Shown piece by piece: positions 31,655 through 39,882 of a stretch of DNA of 49,947 nt. This DNA is from Chitinophagales bacterium. GTDB taxonomy: Bacteria; Bacteroidota; Bacteroidia; Chitinophagales; Chitinophagaceae. Where the stretch lies: positions 1 to 49,947 of the forward strand of contig JAGVCC010000351.1 in the NCBI GenBank assembly GCA_020059395.1, written 5' to 3'. The position numbers and the translations under genes are program-made. Numbering within the stretch: position 1 is the first letter of the stretch; the number at the start of each line of letters is the position of its first letter. The notes under the pieces are model-generated. The model ran no database searches. It was not told where the DNA came from and saw only the letters and a list, made by a program, of their open reading frames with translations.

Positions 31655-34600
31655 TAAGATTTTTTTGCTTTAGCTATTTCTTGGGTTGCCTCTAAAACAG
31701 AAACGGCAATGCCATTTTTATCCATACTTACATTAATACCCATACTGCTAAGCAGCCGGTGTGTCTTTCTTTGCAACTGGTTATTTTCCTCCAGCTTATT
31801 GTTCTGCTCTTCCAGCAATGCAGCCATCCTTACGTTTTGTGTAGCAGTTACATTATTGGCCATATCCATGGCAGCTAAATTTAAACCTGGTATAGATGAT
31901 TTGGTTTGATGCATTAACCGGCTGGCAGTAACTGTGTTAACAAGCTGTTCGTTCGTTAAGCCCTTTAATTTTTTATTCTGCTCTTTTGTAAGTACCCTTT
32001 CGTGTGGGTGAAGTATGGCATGAAAACCACCTTTGCCATCCGCTTTGCCGCCGGTGCCAGTATCTTCAGTACCTACAAAAAAAGATGGCTGCTGTGGCTT
32101 CAAACTTTGTACGAGTGCATAACCTGCAGCAATGGCACCAAGTACAGCAGTAAGTGCAATGATGCCACCTATTGGGCCACCTGTTTCAATACCCTTTGCA
32201 ATACCTGTAACTACAGCAGTGATTGCCTGGCTTGCCTGCAATGCTGCATTAATTGCAAGGGTGCGGCGGGCCGCATTTTCTTGCTTTAATTGTAAAGCCT
32301 GCAGCCGCTCTTCTTCTAAACGCAAATATTCTGCATTACCTCTTTCTGCAACACGGCGGGCAGCATCCACCCTTCTGTTTTGCAAACCGATGGAACGCTC
32401 CAGTGCCCTTTGTTCTGCATCGTTGGCTTTTTGCCAAAAAGAAACAACAGTTTCAACAAGTCCGCTTAAAGCTTGTGTGTATTTTACAAGCCGCTGCAAA
32501 CCTTCGTTTTTACCGTCGCTATTATTTGAAGTGGATGCAATTACATCTCCTTTCTCCGCATCAATCAGTTGTTTACGCAGTCGGGCAATTTCATCCTGCA
32601 GTTGTTTAATTTGCTTATCGGTAAGCTGCTTATCGGTAAGTAACTTTTGCTCCCGAATACGAATTTCTGCTTCCAGAAATAGCTTCTCAATTAAAAAACG
32701 TTCATGTGCTTCAAACTTCGCAATCTTGCTCAGTTCTTTTTGATACTCCTGGTAACTTATTTTACCTGCAGTAAATAAAGCAGCCTGTTCTTTTATGTTA
32801 ATTAACGAACCCTGAGAAATACCAAGGTTTCCAGCATCCAGCAAACGTTTGGCGTCCTCACTTAATTTTTCAAACGTGTCAAACGAAAGCTTTTGCAGCT
32901 TTTGGTTTTTCAACACCTCCAAATCATCCAGCAGCTGTCCATACGTATTTGTAATTGCATCTACCTGTACCTTAACCTCTGCATCCGTAACACCATTTTT
33001 TGCCGCATCTTTTTTTATGTCGGCTATCAGCTTTTCCCTTTTGCGTTTAATGGCCGCAGCGGTTTTATCTGCTTCCGCTTCTATCAGTTGCCGCTCCCTT
33101 TCGTAATCATTTTGCAGGCCGGCAATTCTTTTCAGGCTTTCATCATATTGCACAGCTTCCAGCTCATCAGCAATTTTTTGCAGGTAGGCTTTGCGCTGTT
33201 CGCCAAAATCTTTAAGCTGTTTATTGAGCGTTAGTGTTTGCAGATTGGATAAATTATCCTTTAATGAAGATAGTTGAGCACTTGACAGCTGTCCTTTTTT
33301 AAATGCTTTATCAAAAGCTAATTCACGTTTTTTAAAATCTTCCTCTACAGCCTTGGTAATAGTGGCTTCGTCCGTAAACCCTTTTTCATCCAGTTTTGCA
33401 ATATCTGCTTTTAGTTTTTGGAGTTCCTGCTCGTAAATGTTTTCTATTACTTTAGCTTTTGCGGTAAGTCGCTTTTTGCTGTTTTCCGCTTCATCCTTTT
33501 CGGTTTTAGTATCACCGAAAAAATTAAGTCCATTGTCTTTTGCAAACTTTGCAGCATCTTTTTGAAATTGTTCAAATGAGCCAAATAGGCTTTTACTCCT
33601 GTCTTGTGCTTTTTTCTCAGCTTCTTTAGCATTAGCATCTATTGCTTGGTCAACCACCTGTGCCTGTTTAAGCACCAGGTCAGGGTCATAAGCAGCGGTA
33701 GGGGAGAATTGCTTTATTTTTTCAAAAAATGTTAACCCCTCTCGATAGGCTTTAATCTGATCAAATACCCCGAAATTATCCTGCGCATCTAATTGAGCCG
33801 TGGAAGCCTTTTCCGCTTCTTTTACTGCAGCATTATAAGCACCTTGTGCTTTAGCTTTCAAAAACATCAATTGTATAAAGGCCGGGCCTTTAGCAATTAA
33901 CTGAGCTTCTGCTTCTTCAAGGCTGTTAACTAAACCAGTAGTTTTTCCAATGGTTTCGTTATATTCTTTTAAAACTTTGTCTTTATCAAGAAACCCTTCT
34001 TTAGCAAGCTGAATTTCGGTTGCCATTTTATTAACCTGCAACCCGGCATCGGCAAAAACTTTATTGGCTTCATTCTGAGATTCCAATAATATGCGCTGTG
34101 TAATTTCGGCTTCGGTAGAAGCGGTAACCCATTCGTATAATTTCTTTATTATGAAACCAAGCGCAGCTCCTGCCGCAATACCTAATGGCCCAAAGGATCC
34201 AGCAAGCCCTTGTACAGAGCCGGTAACATTATCAACCAAACTTGAGCCATTACCAAGGTTATCAACTATAGCACTCCCCGCCTCCTTAACCTTATCTTTA
34301 ATATTACCAATCTGCTGTGTGATAGCACCGCTGTTAATTGCTGGGGCAATAGGCTTTCCCGCTGCAGCTTCTAGTTTCTTTACAGATTCTACTGCAGCAT
34401 CATACCCCTTTTGCATTTTGCCCATTTGTTCGGCAACCTTTGCATAATCCTGCTGCTGTTTTTGTAGCTGAGTAGAAAGTTTTGTATTGTAATCTCCCAG
34501 TGCTTTTAGCCGGCTTTCAAGCTGTTTGTTTTTGGAATAATAATCTGAGTTTGTTTTGTCCAGTTTGGCAATTTCTGCAGTAAGCTTTTTAATGCCTTCG

Positions 34601-34755
34601 CTATTATCTTTCAGCGTTTCGGTAGTAACATTTAGGTCGTTATTCAGCTCCTTTTCCTTCTGCTGCATTTTACCCAACGCTGCCACCATTTCATCAATAC
34701 CCTTTTTAAATTCGGTACTGTCAAAATCACCGGTAAATAAAATATCGTCTGGCAT
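31654..34755 (-). CDS. Tape measure protein
   Basis: 1033 aa, the longest gene. Long coiled coils (about 30-150 and 380-830, Lys/Glu/Gln/Leu-rich), a hydrophobic segment (about 185-215, LGIAAGAALGFIIKKLYEWV) and a second one (about 865-900, GGIIALTAVLGAIAAGYALV) are characteristic. By the usual scaling of about 0.15 nm per residue, tail length would be near 150 nm. It follows the two overlapping tail-chaperone frames, as in lambda-like tails. Confidence 0.9.
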   Translation of the reverse strand: MPDDILFTGDFDSTEFKKGIDEMVAALGKMQQKEKELNNDLNVTTETLKDNSEGIKKLTAEIAKLDKTNSDYYSKNKQLESRLKALGDYNTKLSTQLQKQQQDYAKVAEQMGKMQKGYDAAVESVKKLEAAAGKPIAPAINSGAITQQIGNIKDKVKEAGSAIVDNLGNGSSLVDNVTGSVQGLAGSFGPLGIAAGAALGFIIKKLYEWVTASTEAEITQRILLESQNEANKVFADAGLQVNKMATEIQLAKEGFLDKDKVLKEYNETIGKTTGLVNSLEEAEAQLIAKGPAFIQLMFLKAKAQGAYNAAVKEAEKASTAQLDAQDNFGVFDQIKAYREGLTFFEKIKQFSPTAAYDPDLVLKQAQVVDQAIDANAKEAEKKAQDRSKSLFGSFEQFQKDAAKFAKDNGLNFFGDTKTEKDEAENSKKRLTAKAKVIENIYEQELQKLKADIAKLDEKGFTDEATITKAVEEDFKKRELAFDKAFKKGQLSSAQLSSLKDNLSNLQTLTLNKQLKDFGEQRKAYLQKIADELEAVQYDESLKRIAGLQNDYERERQLIEAEADKTAAAIKRKREKLIADIKKDAAKNGVTDAEVKVQVDAITNTYGQLLDDLEVLKNQKLQKLSFDTFEKLSEDAKRLLDAGNLGISQGSLINIKEQAALFTAGKISYQEYQKELSKIAKFEAHERFLIEKLFLEAEIRIREQKLLTDKQLTDKQIKQLQDEIARLRKQLIDAEKGDVIASTSNNSDGKNEGLQRLVKYTQALSGLVETVVSFWQKANDAEQRALERSIGLQNRRVDAARRVAERGNAEYLRLEEERLQALQLKQENAARRTLAINAALQASQAITAVVTGIAKGIETGGPIGGIIALTAVLGAIAAGYALVQSLKPQQPSFFVGTEDTGTGGKADGKGGFHAILHPHERVLTKEQNKKLKGLTNEQLVNTVTASRLMHQTKSSIPGLNLAAMDMANNVTATQNVRMAALLEEQNNKLEENNQLQRKTHRLLSSMGINVSMDKNGIAVSVLEATQEIAKAKKS

Positions 34756-34793
34756 AGTAAATATTATTACCGTAAAAGTAAATAATATTTATC
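34756..34793. promoter_or_regulatory. AT-rich quasi-palindrome, site 3
   Basis: 38 bp (AGTAAATATTATTA at one end, AATAATATTTATCT at the other), filling the gap between the tape-measure start codon and the chaperone stop codon. It is related to sites 1, 2 and 4. No -7 box could work here without a leaderless mRNA, so protein binding is more likely. Confidence 0.45.
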
Positions 34794-35124
34794 TCTTGCT
34801 TTTTAGTTTTTCAAGCTCCTCGTTTTTTTGCTTGCACTCCATTAAGAAAAGGCTCATCTCCTGGTAAAATTCGCCAATGGTGTAAGTAAGCAGGCGGTCC
34901 CTGTCTGCCAGCTGGCCGTTAGCCATGGCACGAATGAATAATTGCTGTTTGGTATCGGCATTAACATTTCGGGATAGCTGGCTGTAAGCTCCCGGCTTAG
35001 CGCCATTTATTTTTGCAGTGTCGAAGCAATTTGAGTAATACTGCTGTAGTGTTTCGTAAAGTCGTTCATTCCATCGGTCAGCCAGTTCAAAAAAAAAGCC
35101 TGCAAATCTGGCTGCAGCGCCCAA
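34789..35124 (-). CDS. Tail assembly chaperone, C-terminal frame (gpT-like, reached by -1 frameshift)
   Basis: This frame overlaps the end of the 180-aa chaperone in the -1 frame and probably has no start of its own. It is entered by slippage at a T9 run (35097-35089). From there about 100 residues follow (ELADRWNERLYETLQQYY; LTYTIGEFYQEMSLFLMECK). A fusion of about 250 aa would be the gpGT equivalent, which recruits the tape measure protein during tail assembly. This arrangement just upstream of a tape measure is standard in siphoviruses. Confidence 0.75.
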   Translation of the reverse strand: MGAAARFAGFFFELADRWNERLYETLQQYYSNCFDTAKINGAKPGAYSQLSRNVNADTKQQLFIRAMANGQLADRDRLLTYTIGEFYQEMSLFLMECKQKNEELEKLKSKR

Positions 35125-35549
35125 AGGTTCATTTTCTCTATAGCATCAGTAAATGAAAATGTATCCACCCTTTCAGTATCAGCAAGTATATACACGGCAC
35201 ACAGGCTGAGGCTTTGCTTAACCGGATCAGCTGTTTCATTAACAACAGCCTCCAGCTGCAGTAACTCACTATATGCCTTTTCGTACTTTTCAGCATCATT
35301 ACCTTTTAACACAGCCTTGGTTTTATTTATAAAAACTGCAAGGTCTTCTTTTGTTAAGCCTACCCCATACAGCTGTGTTACCTTCTCCCCCGCTTTTTTA
35401 CGAATAAAAGGAATTTGCAGCAGGTCATCAAAAGCCCACCACTTAGCGCCATCTTCCCCGTTATGTAACAAATGAGTGCCTATTTCTGTGCCGGTAATGG
35501 TGCTGCGGTAGGTTCTTTTTTCTGCTGTTTCTGTTTCAAGTTTATACAT
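35007..35549 (-). CDS. Tail assembly chaperone, N-terminal frame (gpG-like)
   Basis: 180 aa. It starts ETETAEKRTYRSTITGTEIG and contains a helical chaperone-like core (FADL-type segments, KEDLAVFINKTKAVLKGND). The region around residue 150 reads LQAFFLNWLTDG and contains the T9 slippery site. Continuing in frame gives the short protein ending QIASTLQK; slipping -1 gives the long form. Size, frameshift layout and tape-measure neighbour support the assignment. Confidence 0.75.
   Translation of the reverse strand: MYKLETETAEKRTYRSTITGTEIGTHLLHNGEDGAKWWAFDDLLQIPFIRKKAGEKVTQLYGVGLTKEDLAVFINKTKAVLKGNDAEKYEKAYSELLQLEAVVNETADPVKQSLSLCAVYILADTERVDTFSFTDAIEKMNLWALQPDLQAFFLNWLTDGMNDFTKHYSSITQIASTLQK
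35089..35097 (-). promoter_or_regulatory. T9 slippery site for programmed -1 frameshift
   Basis: On the minus strand GGC is followed by nine T and GAAC. Zero frame reads GCT TTT TTT TTG AAC; the -1 frame reads GGC TTT TTT TTT GAA. tRNA-Phe can re-pair after a one-base slip, linking the two chaperone frames. Confidence 0.65.
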
Positions 35550-35589
35550 CCTGCATAATTTAAAATGGTGAAGATTATTATAATAATAA

Positions 35590-35614
35590 CAGCCGGGTAA
35601 AGGACCGGCTTAAT
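35590..35614 (-). terminator. Hairpin between terminase-side gene and tail chaperones
   Basis: AGCCGG and CCGGCT pair around an 11-nt loop (AGCCGG on each strand), followed on the minus strand by GTTATTATTATA. It lies in a 94-bp gap and may cause partial termination before the tail genes. Confidence 0.4.
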
Positions 35615-35643
35615 TCGGTTATTCCAAAAATTGCTTTCGTAAC

Positions 35644-35892
35644 TCATTCAAATGGATTTTCTGTAAATAAAGATACGGGCGGCATTCCGGTACCACAGAT
35701 TGAAAGGTAAATACCTTGGCCATTATTTATAGCGTCAATATCCTCTTTGCTGGGTTGCCATTTAGAAATTATTACCGGGTTACCGTCGGAGTCATTCCCT
35801 TTAAATACAGGTAGATCACCACAGGCCTCATCTTCCCATCCTTTAGGTTTAGTGAACACGATATTGGCTGCGTCAAAGTTAGTTGGGAGCAT
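35644..35892 (-). CDS. Hypothetical protein between terminase and tail genes
   Basis: 82 aa. MLPTNFDAANIVFTKPKGWE then GDLPVFKGNDSDG and ISKWQPSKEDIDAINNG; it reads like a compact soluble domain with a conserved-looking SKWQPS motif. Starts 3 bp after the terminase stop. Function unknown. Confidence 0.65.
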   Translation of the reverse strand: MLPTNFDAANIVFTKPKGWEDEACGDLPVFKGNDSDGNPVIISKWQPSKEDIDAINNGQGIYLSICGTGMPPVSLFTENPFE

Positions 35893-35894
35893 GT

Positions 35895-37214
35895 TTAAAT
35901 TTTTTTTAAAAATGATTGATGAAATTGCCAGTTGTAATATCTCCAGCAGTCTAATAAGTGAGTTTTATGAGCATCCTTCTTTTTGTCAATTTCCCCATTA
36001 TCGTCAATAGTAACACTGCGTATGTCATTAATCAAATGATTGCAGGTGCTATTAATTAAATAAGCCGGATGCTTTGCTAACAAACTATTGCAAAGTACAC
36101 GGGTATTTGCAATTGAAGGATTTGCGCCCGGTAGCTTAAACTGATTATCCTTTACCTTGAATTTTTGCTTTATAAAGTGGTAATAATTCTTATTGCCTTT
36201 GGTAATAGCTGTCCTGTTCCTTCCGCTGGCATCACCGGTAATAAGCCAGAATGCGCCATTGTAATCATTTATTATTCTATCGCACAATTCAAATATATCG
36301 CTATTCATTAAACGGTATTCCTGTATAATGCTCACCCAGCTAAGGTCTTTGGCGTGCTGGTTAATAAGGCAGGTAATTGGCTCCACATTAAAGTCAAATG
36401 AAGGTATAAGCGGCAGTGATGAATCAGCAAAAAGCCCGTCAGTGATATGACTGTAACCCGGATTCTTATTTACATAATTTTTCTCCCTTAACGAATAAAT
36501 AAAAGTATTGCCGGCCTGCTCAAACTCCCAACTTCCTTCAATTAAATTACGGTAACTGGCTTCATCCATGTTATCCCAGGCAGCCCATTGGTCATCGGTA
36601 ACATATTTGTTGTCTGATGTAAGGGCCTGAATATAATAAAAAGGGGAGTTCAGTTTTCCATCAACCCACTTATCATAAATGGCCGATTTTACCCACTTGT
36701 TAGTGGGGTTGAATGAAGAAAAAATAAATGCCGGTGGCATTTTTTCAACATACCAGCTTCCACCCCTTTCAATAGCCCTCTTCCATAAATTTTCAGAAAG
36801 CTCCTCAATTTGCTCCAAAAAAAAACCGTTGGTTTCCAATCCTAAAAAGTCATTTAGTTCGGGGTCGCTGTTTAAACTTTCCGGCTTAAAATAAACCTTT
36901 GAGTTTGTGGGTAAGTAAGTAACATGATAGTTTCCTGCTGATCGGGTCCACTTCCACCGCCTGTCTTCGCCAATTATCTTTTCAAACGAAGGAATAGTTG
37001 TTGCCAGCAGTACCGTCATATCTTTTCGTATTACATGCCATTTGCTTTTTGGGAACATAGCACATAGCATTTTTAAAATAACAATAATACCAAACGTTTT
37101 GCCTCCCCTTATAGCACCGCCGTAAAAAAAATAACGAAGCTCATTTTTTTTAAGAATGGCTTCCAAAACTTTATTAAAAAGTTCCGATTGTTTTAACGAA
37201 AGTTCTATCTCCAT
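35895..37214 (-). CDS. terL: Terminase large subunit
   Basis: 439 aa. The ATPase has a Walker A at GGAIRGGKT (32-40) and a Walker B-like FFLEQIEE (131-138). The nuclease domain has SFDFNVEP, ITGDASGRNR and a late KKDAHKTHLLDC with acidic residues in the RNase H-like order. The protein pumps and cuts concatemeric DNA during packaging. Its start shares a base with the terminase small subunit stop. Confidence 0.92.
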   Translation of the reverse strand: MEIELSLKQSELFNKVLEAILKKNELRYFFYGGAIRGGKTFGIIVILKMLCAMFPKSKWHVIRKDMTVLLATTIPSFEKIIGEDRRWKWTRSAGNYHVTYLPTNSKVYFKPESLNSDPELNDFLGLETNGFFLEQIEELSENLWKRAIERGGSWYVEKMPPAFIFSSFNPTNKWVKSAIYDKWVDGKLNSPFYYIQALTSDNKYVTDDQWAAWDNMDEASYRNLIEGSWEFEQAGNTFIYSLREKNYVNKNPGYSHITDGLFADSSLPLIPSFDFNVEPITCLINQHAKDLSWVSIIQEYRLMNSDIFELCDRIINDYNGAFWLITGDASGRNRTAITKGNKNYYHFIKQKFKVKDNQFKLPGANPSIANTRVLCNSLLAKHPAYLINSTCNHLINDIRSVTIDDNGEIDKKKDAHKTHLLDCWRYYNWQFHQSFLKKI

Positions 37215-37663
37215 TAAATTGTTACCACAGTTCCATCTGCTGTTTTTATGATCGTTTGGGTTAATTTTTCGCCATCGGTAGTAATGTCAATTTTGTTAAT
37301 CAAAACACCATCCATTTTAGCCATTGAGTCGAGCACCCCATTTATTACTCTCACACCTGCAGCAGTTTTCTTTTCTGCCGGGTCCATGCTTCTAATCAGC
37401 CTCTGCTTCCTTGCAATGTAGTAAGCTGTTTTGCGCTTTAAACTTAATTCGTTTTTTTCCTCTAAAAAAGCATTGGCAACATACAGGTATCTTTCAGCAG
37501 TCCTTATGCACACGTTGTATTTTTGGGCAAGTGCCTTTTTCGCTTCACTGGGGTGCAAGTCTGCCATCAAAAGTTCATGAGCATAGGCTATGCGGTCACT
37601 TAATGCCTTTTTTGTTGCCCTTTGCAGCTCCTGTTTTGCCAGCTGTTTCTGTTGTTGATTCAT
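37214..37663 (-). CDS. terS: Terminase small subunit
   Basis: 149 aa. A basic N-terminal helix precedes a helix-turn-helix (SEAKKALAQKYNVCIRTAER), a central helical oligomerisation region and a beta-rich C-terminus (INKIDITTDGEKLTQTIIKT) often used to contact the large subunit. It overlaps the large-subunit gene by one base. The pac or cos site cannot be identified from sequence alone. Confidence 0.8.
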   Translation of the reverse strand: MNQQQKQLAKQELQRATKKALSDRIAYAHELLMADLHPSEAKKALAQKYNVCIRTAERYLYVANAFLEEKNELSLKRKTAYYIARKQRLIRSMDPAEKKTAAGVRVINGVLDSMAKMDGVLINKIDITTDGEKLTQTIIKTADGTVVTI

Positions 37664-37895
37664 TTGCTGGAAATAATCTTTTAATAGAAGATATATGCCT
37701 TGTCATTTCGTAAATCCTGTCCTTTAGCTTTATAGCTTCAATTTCCCTGATGCGTAAAATTTCAGTAGGTAAAGATGTTGGCAACAAGCCGTCCGTTTCA
37801 TATTTTTTTAACTCGTCGCTGCTTATCTGCAACTGCTCAGTTAAGTAATCAATCACAGAATCTTTTACCATAAGGATAGTTATTTTGTTATTCAT
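37596..37895 (-). CDS. Hypothetical small helical protein upstream of terminase
   Basis: 99 aa, overlapping the terminase small subunit start by 68 bp in a different frame. The body is helical (DYLTEQLQISSDELKKYETD; IEAIKLKDRIYEMTRHISSI) and the C-terminus is basic and Gly/Lys-rich. The first part has HTH-like spacing. It may be an accessory packaging or DNA-binding protein, but this is inference. Confidence 0.55.
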   Translation of the reverse strand: MNNKITILMVKDSVIDYLTEQLQISSDELKKYETDGLLPTSLPTEILRIREIEAIKLKDRIYEMTRHISSIKRLFPANESTTETAGKTGAAKGNKKGIK

Positions 37896-37927
37896 ATTTC
37901 CGGTATTTTATCCGAAAATAATAAAAG

Positions 37928-38000
37928 AGCGGCAAGGTGGAATCGAACCCCATCTCCCAGCTGGATGGCCGGGCACTATAACCAGTTAAGCTATTGCCGC
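37928..38000 (-). tRNA. tRNA-like gene with an 8-nt anticodon loop (anticodon uncertain)
   Basis: 73 nt. The acceptor stem GCGGCAA/TTGCCGC is perfect, D-arm GCTTAACTGGTTATAGT is normal-looking, and the anticodon stem CCCGG/CTGGG encloses CCATCCAG, 8 nt instead of 7. The T stem (TGGGG/CCACC around TTCGATT) has two mismatches. No single anticodon can be set with confidence. It may be a +1-frameshift-suppressor-like tRNA, a degraded one, or act as an mRNA punctuation signal. It overlaps the end of the Mom-like gene by 15 bp. Confidence 0.6.
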
Positions 38001-38606
38001 AGGTATGGCCTTTGGGTATGGCTTATGCAGGCTTTTGCATAAGGGCACCATACTTTTATCAGCCGGAAAAATGTATTTGAATTTATCAGTGCCTTTTATC
38101 TCAATGCAATCACTAACCTTTGGGCACCGCTTAGTATTATTATCCTTAAACCCACTATTACTAACGTTTCTGTTGTGATACTTACGCCCGGTTCTTTTAT
38201 GTATATAACTAGGGGTATCACCCTTTGAAACACCTGTATAATACCAGTTTGTTGCCTGGTATATGGTACCAATATGTTTCTGGCCGGTATCTGCAAAGCT
38301 GATGATTAGCTTTACCAATGGGTTTAATTTTTTAACAAGATTTAAGGAAATGGAAATGGCTTTACTGGTACTCTCCTGCTTACCATTCAATGCCACACGT
38401 ACCAGCTCTATCACCTGCCCCTGCATTAATTTGTAAGGCATGGCTATTTTATTACTGGCTCCTTTACTGTACAAAATTACCCCACACCATTCACCAGTAC
38501 TATTAAAAACAGAAAAGCTACAGCCAAACGGCGGCATTGTTTTACTGTAGTGAAAATTCATTACAGCGTACTTAGTGGCTTTGTATGTGGCAATTTCAAG
38601 TTTCAT
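37986..38606 (-). CDS. Mom-like DNA-modification protein
   Basis: 206 aa. The region EWCGVILYSKGASNKIA (about 39-55) and the block ISFADTGQKHIGTIYQATNW followed by YYTG (about 102-124) match the Mu Mom family, a GNAT-like enzyme that modifies adenine in phage DNA and blocks host restriction. A C-terminal Cys pair (CPKVSDC) may bind metal. It overlaps the ParB-like gene upstream by 4 bp and the tRNA-like gene downstream by 15 bp. Confidence 0.8.
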   Translation of the reverse strand: MKLEIATYKATKYAVMNFHYSKTMPPFGCSFSVFNSTGEWCGVILYSKGASNKIAMPYKLMQGQVIELVRVALNGKQESTSKAISISLNLVKKLNPLVKLIISFADTGQKHIGTIYQATNWYYTGVSKGDTPSYIHKRTGRKYHNRNVSNSGFKDNNTKRCPKVSDCIEIKGTDKFKYIFPADKSMVPLCKSLHKPYPKAIPAAIA

Positions 38607-39247
38607 AATTCACCGCCGCCAACAGAGTAAAATGCTTCCGGGCAATACTCCTGCAGTAGGGCTTTAATTTTTGGCTCAGCCGTTTCGTATTCAGCTTTTG
38701 TTTTAAAAGTAATCTTCATAGTTAGCGGATTATGCTTTGCCAATCCAATCAGCTCAGTTTCCGGCACCGGCGGTAAAAACCAATCCTGCATTTGGTCCAG
38801 TTCAAGATTAGGCAAGTCAACCCTTTCTTTAATATCCTCAAAGTCCAAGCCGTACATTGTAGCAAAGTCAAAAAAGCCCTGCTGGCTAATTTTTGCATAA
38901 GCAGATGAATACTGCAGCACTAGTTCCGCAGCTTCCTTTTTATCCCTGCAGTTAATAAATATGGCGGGTAATTCATCGGGAACCGTTACGCCTTCATAAA
39001 TCAATTCCTTTAATATCAATATCCTGTGGCGGCCATCTAAACAATAGATTACAGCTTCGTTTGGATTTTGCCACACATAAAAAGGCTGTGTAAACTGATT
39101 TTTAACAACGCTATTCTTTAAATGAGACTTGGCTTCATCAGTCCAATATTTAAAATCATCCTGCTGTATAAACTGTAATTCCTGCCAGTTTATACTATCC
39201 ATCTTTAAAACATTGGATTTCAGTATTTTGATTTTTTCAATTGCCAT
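38603..39247 (-). CDS. ParB/Srx-fold protein paired with the Mom-like gene
   Basis: 214 aa from the ATG at 39247 (a TTG at 39271 and ATG at 39259 are possible but lie in or before the promoter). The core CLDGRHRILILKELIYEG is the ParB-like DGxHR motif. A Zn-independent C-terminal part follows. ParB-domain proteins near phage DNA-modification genes are common. The pairing with Mom suggests a partner in modification or its targeting. Confidence 0.8.
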   Translation of the reverse strand: MAIEKIKILKSNVLKMDSINWQELQFIQQDDFKYWTDEAKSHLKNSVVKNQFTQPFYVWQNPNEAVIYCLDGRHRILILKELIYEGVTVPDELPAIFINCRDKKEAAELVLQYSSAYAKISQQGFFDFATMYGLDFEDIKERVDLPNLELDQMQDWFLPPVPETELIGLAKHNPLTMKITFKTKAEYETAEPKIKALLQEYCPEAFYSVGGGEL

Positions 39248-39268
39248 TAGCTCCGACATTAATTGACA

Positions 39269-39276
39269 CAAATGTA
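39269..39276 (-). promoter_or_regulatory. -7 box (TACATTTG) for the ParB-like/Mom-like operon
   Basis: On the minus strand TACATTTG is a full match to the Bacteroidota TAnnTTTG -7 element, about 20 nt before the 39247 start. No clear TTG at the -33 position is visible, but a 38-bp quasi-palindrome (39277-39314) lies just upstream, so an activator or repressor may act there. Confidence 0.55.
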
Positions 39277-39314
39277 GGTAAATATAATTAACCTAATAAG
39301 CAATTATATTTACT
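39277..39314. promoter_or_regulatory. AT-rich quasi-palindrome, site 4 (best-formed copy)
   Basis: 38 bp. GTAAATATAATT and AATTATATTTAC form a perfect 12-bp inverted repeat around a 12-bp centre. It lies between the leftward ParB-like gene and the rightward 90-aa gene and abuts the -7 box at 39269. It is the clearest member of the four-site family. Confidence 0.6.
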
Positions 39315-39348
39315 ATGCCTGCTAACACTAAATGTAAGTACTTTTAGC

Positions 39349-39621
39349 ATGATGCCGGTAAAATCATTTATTATTTCATTTCGTAAACTGTACGACTCAA
39401 AGCAATATCATGCCAATGTGGAAGTGGTGGCAGAAACAAAGCATGTGTACCGCATTAAAGTAACGGCAGGAACAAAAGAGCTGCTGCTTGTAAAGTATAA
39501 GTTTAGAAAGCAAAATGCCTGGAAGGTTATTAATACAAATTTTCAAATGCTTGATACGGGAAAAGTAAACACACAGCTAATGAGCGATATTATTGAAGCT
39601 GTAAATGAAGGGTTAAAATAA
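39349..39621 (+). CDS. Hypothetical protein, lone rightward gene in the early region
   Basis: 90 aa, rightward and so opposite to all surrounding genes. Beta-rich N-terminus (VKSFIISFRKLYDSKQYHAN) with basic character, no membrane segment. It faces the site-4 palindrome and the ParB-like promoter, so it might be a regulator of that divergent pair or an unrelated moron. Function unknown. Confidence 0.6.
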   Translation: MMPVKSFIISFRKLYDSKQYHANVEVVAETKHVYRIKVTAGTKELLLVKYKFRKQNAWKVINTNFQMLDTGKVNTQLMSDIIEAVNEGLK

Positions 39622-39678
39622 TTTACGTTTACAGCAACTAATTTGCACGAAAGCGAAATTGATTTACATTAAGTGCAA

Positions 39679-39882
39679 TTATTTTTCTTGGAATATAGCC
39701 CAGCCATCCCCCCACTCCTCTGTATTTCTATCACTCCAAAATACAAATGGCAAAAACTCATAACCATTTTCAAAAACGTAGCATCCATCTTTACCTTTAG
39801 TTATATATTCTTCATCTGTAAAAAATCGGTGACTTACTTTCTCTCCAGCTTCAATAGCTTCAACAGCTTCTTGCTTTGTCAT
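39679..39882 (-). CDS. Small conserved-type protein of the helicase operon
   Basis: 67 aa. MTKQEAVEAIEAGEKVSHRF, then a central DGCYVFENGYEFLPF and WGDGWAIF at the end. This short pattern (opening TKQEAVE-, closing W-x-x-GWAIF) recurs in phages as a small protein of unknown function, as far as I recall. It overlaps the helicase start by 4 bp. Confidence 0.65.
   Translation of the reverse strand: MTKQEAVEAIEAGEKVSHRFFTDEEYITKGKDGCYVFENGYEFLPFVFWSDRNTEEWGDGWAIFQEK

Noticed and set aside
32132-32743. 203-codon plus-strand ORF
   Set aside because: Ser/Cys-rich shadow of the tape measure coiled coil.
35590-35614. Leader element like A and B
   Set aside because: The hairpin has a different loop and lacks the CGCT-C and CACTGGC flanks.
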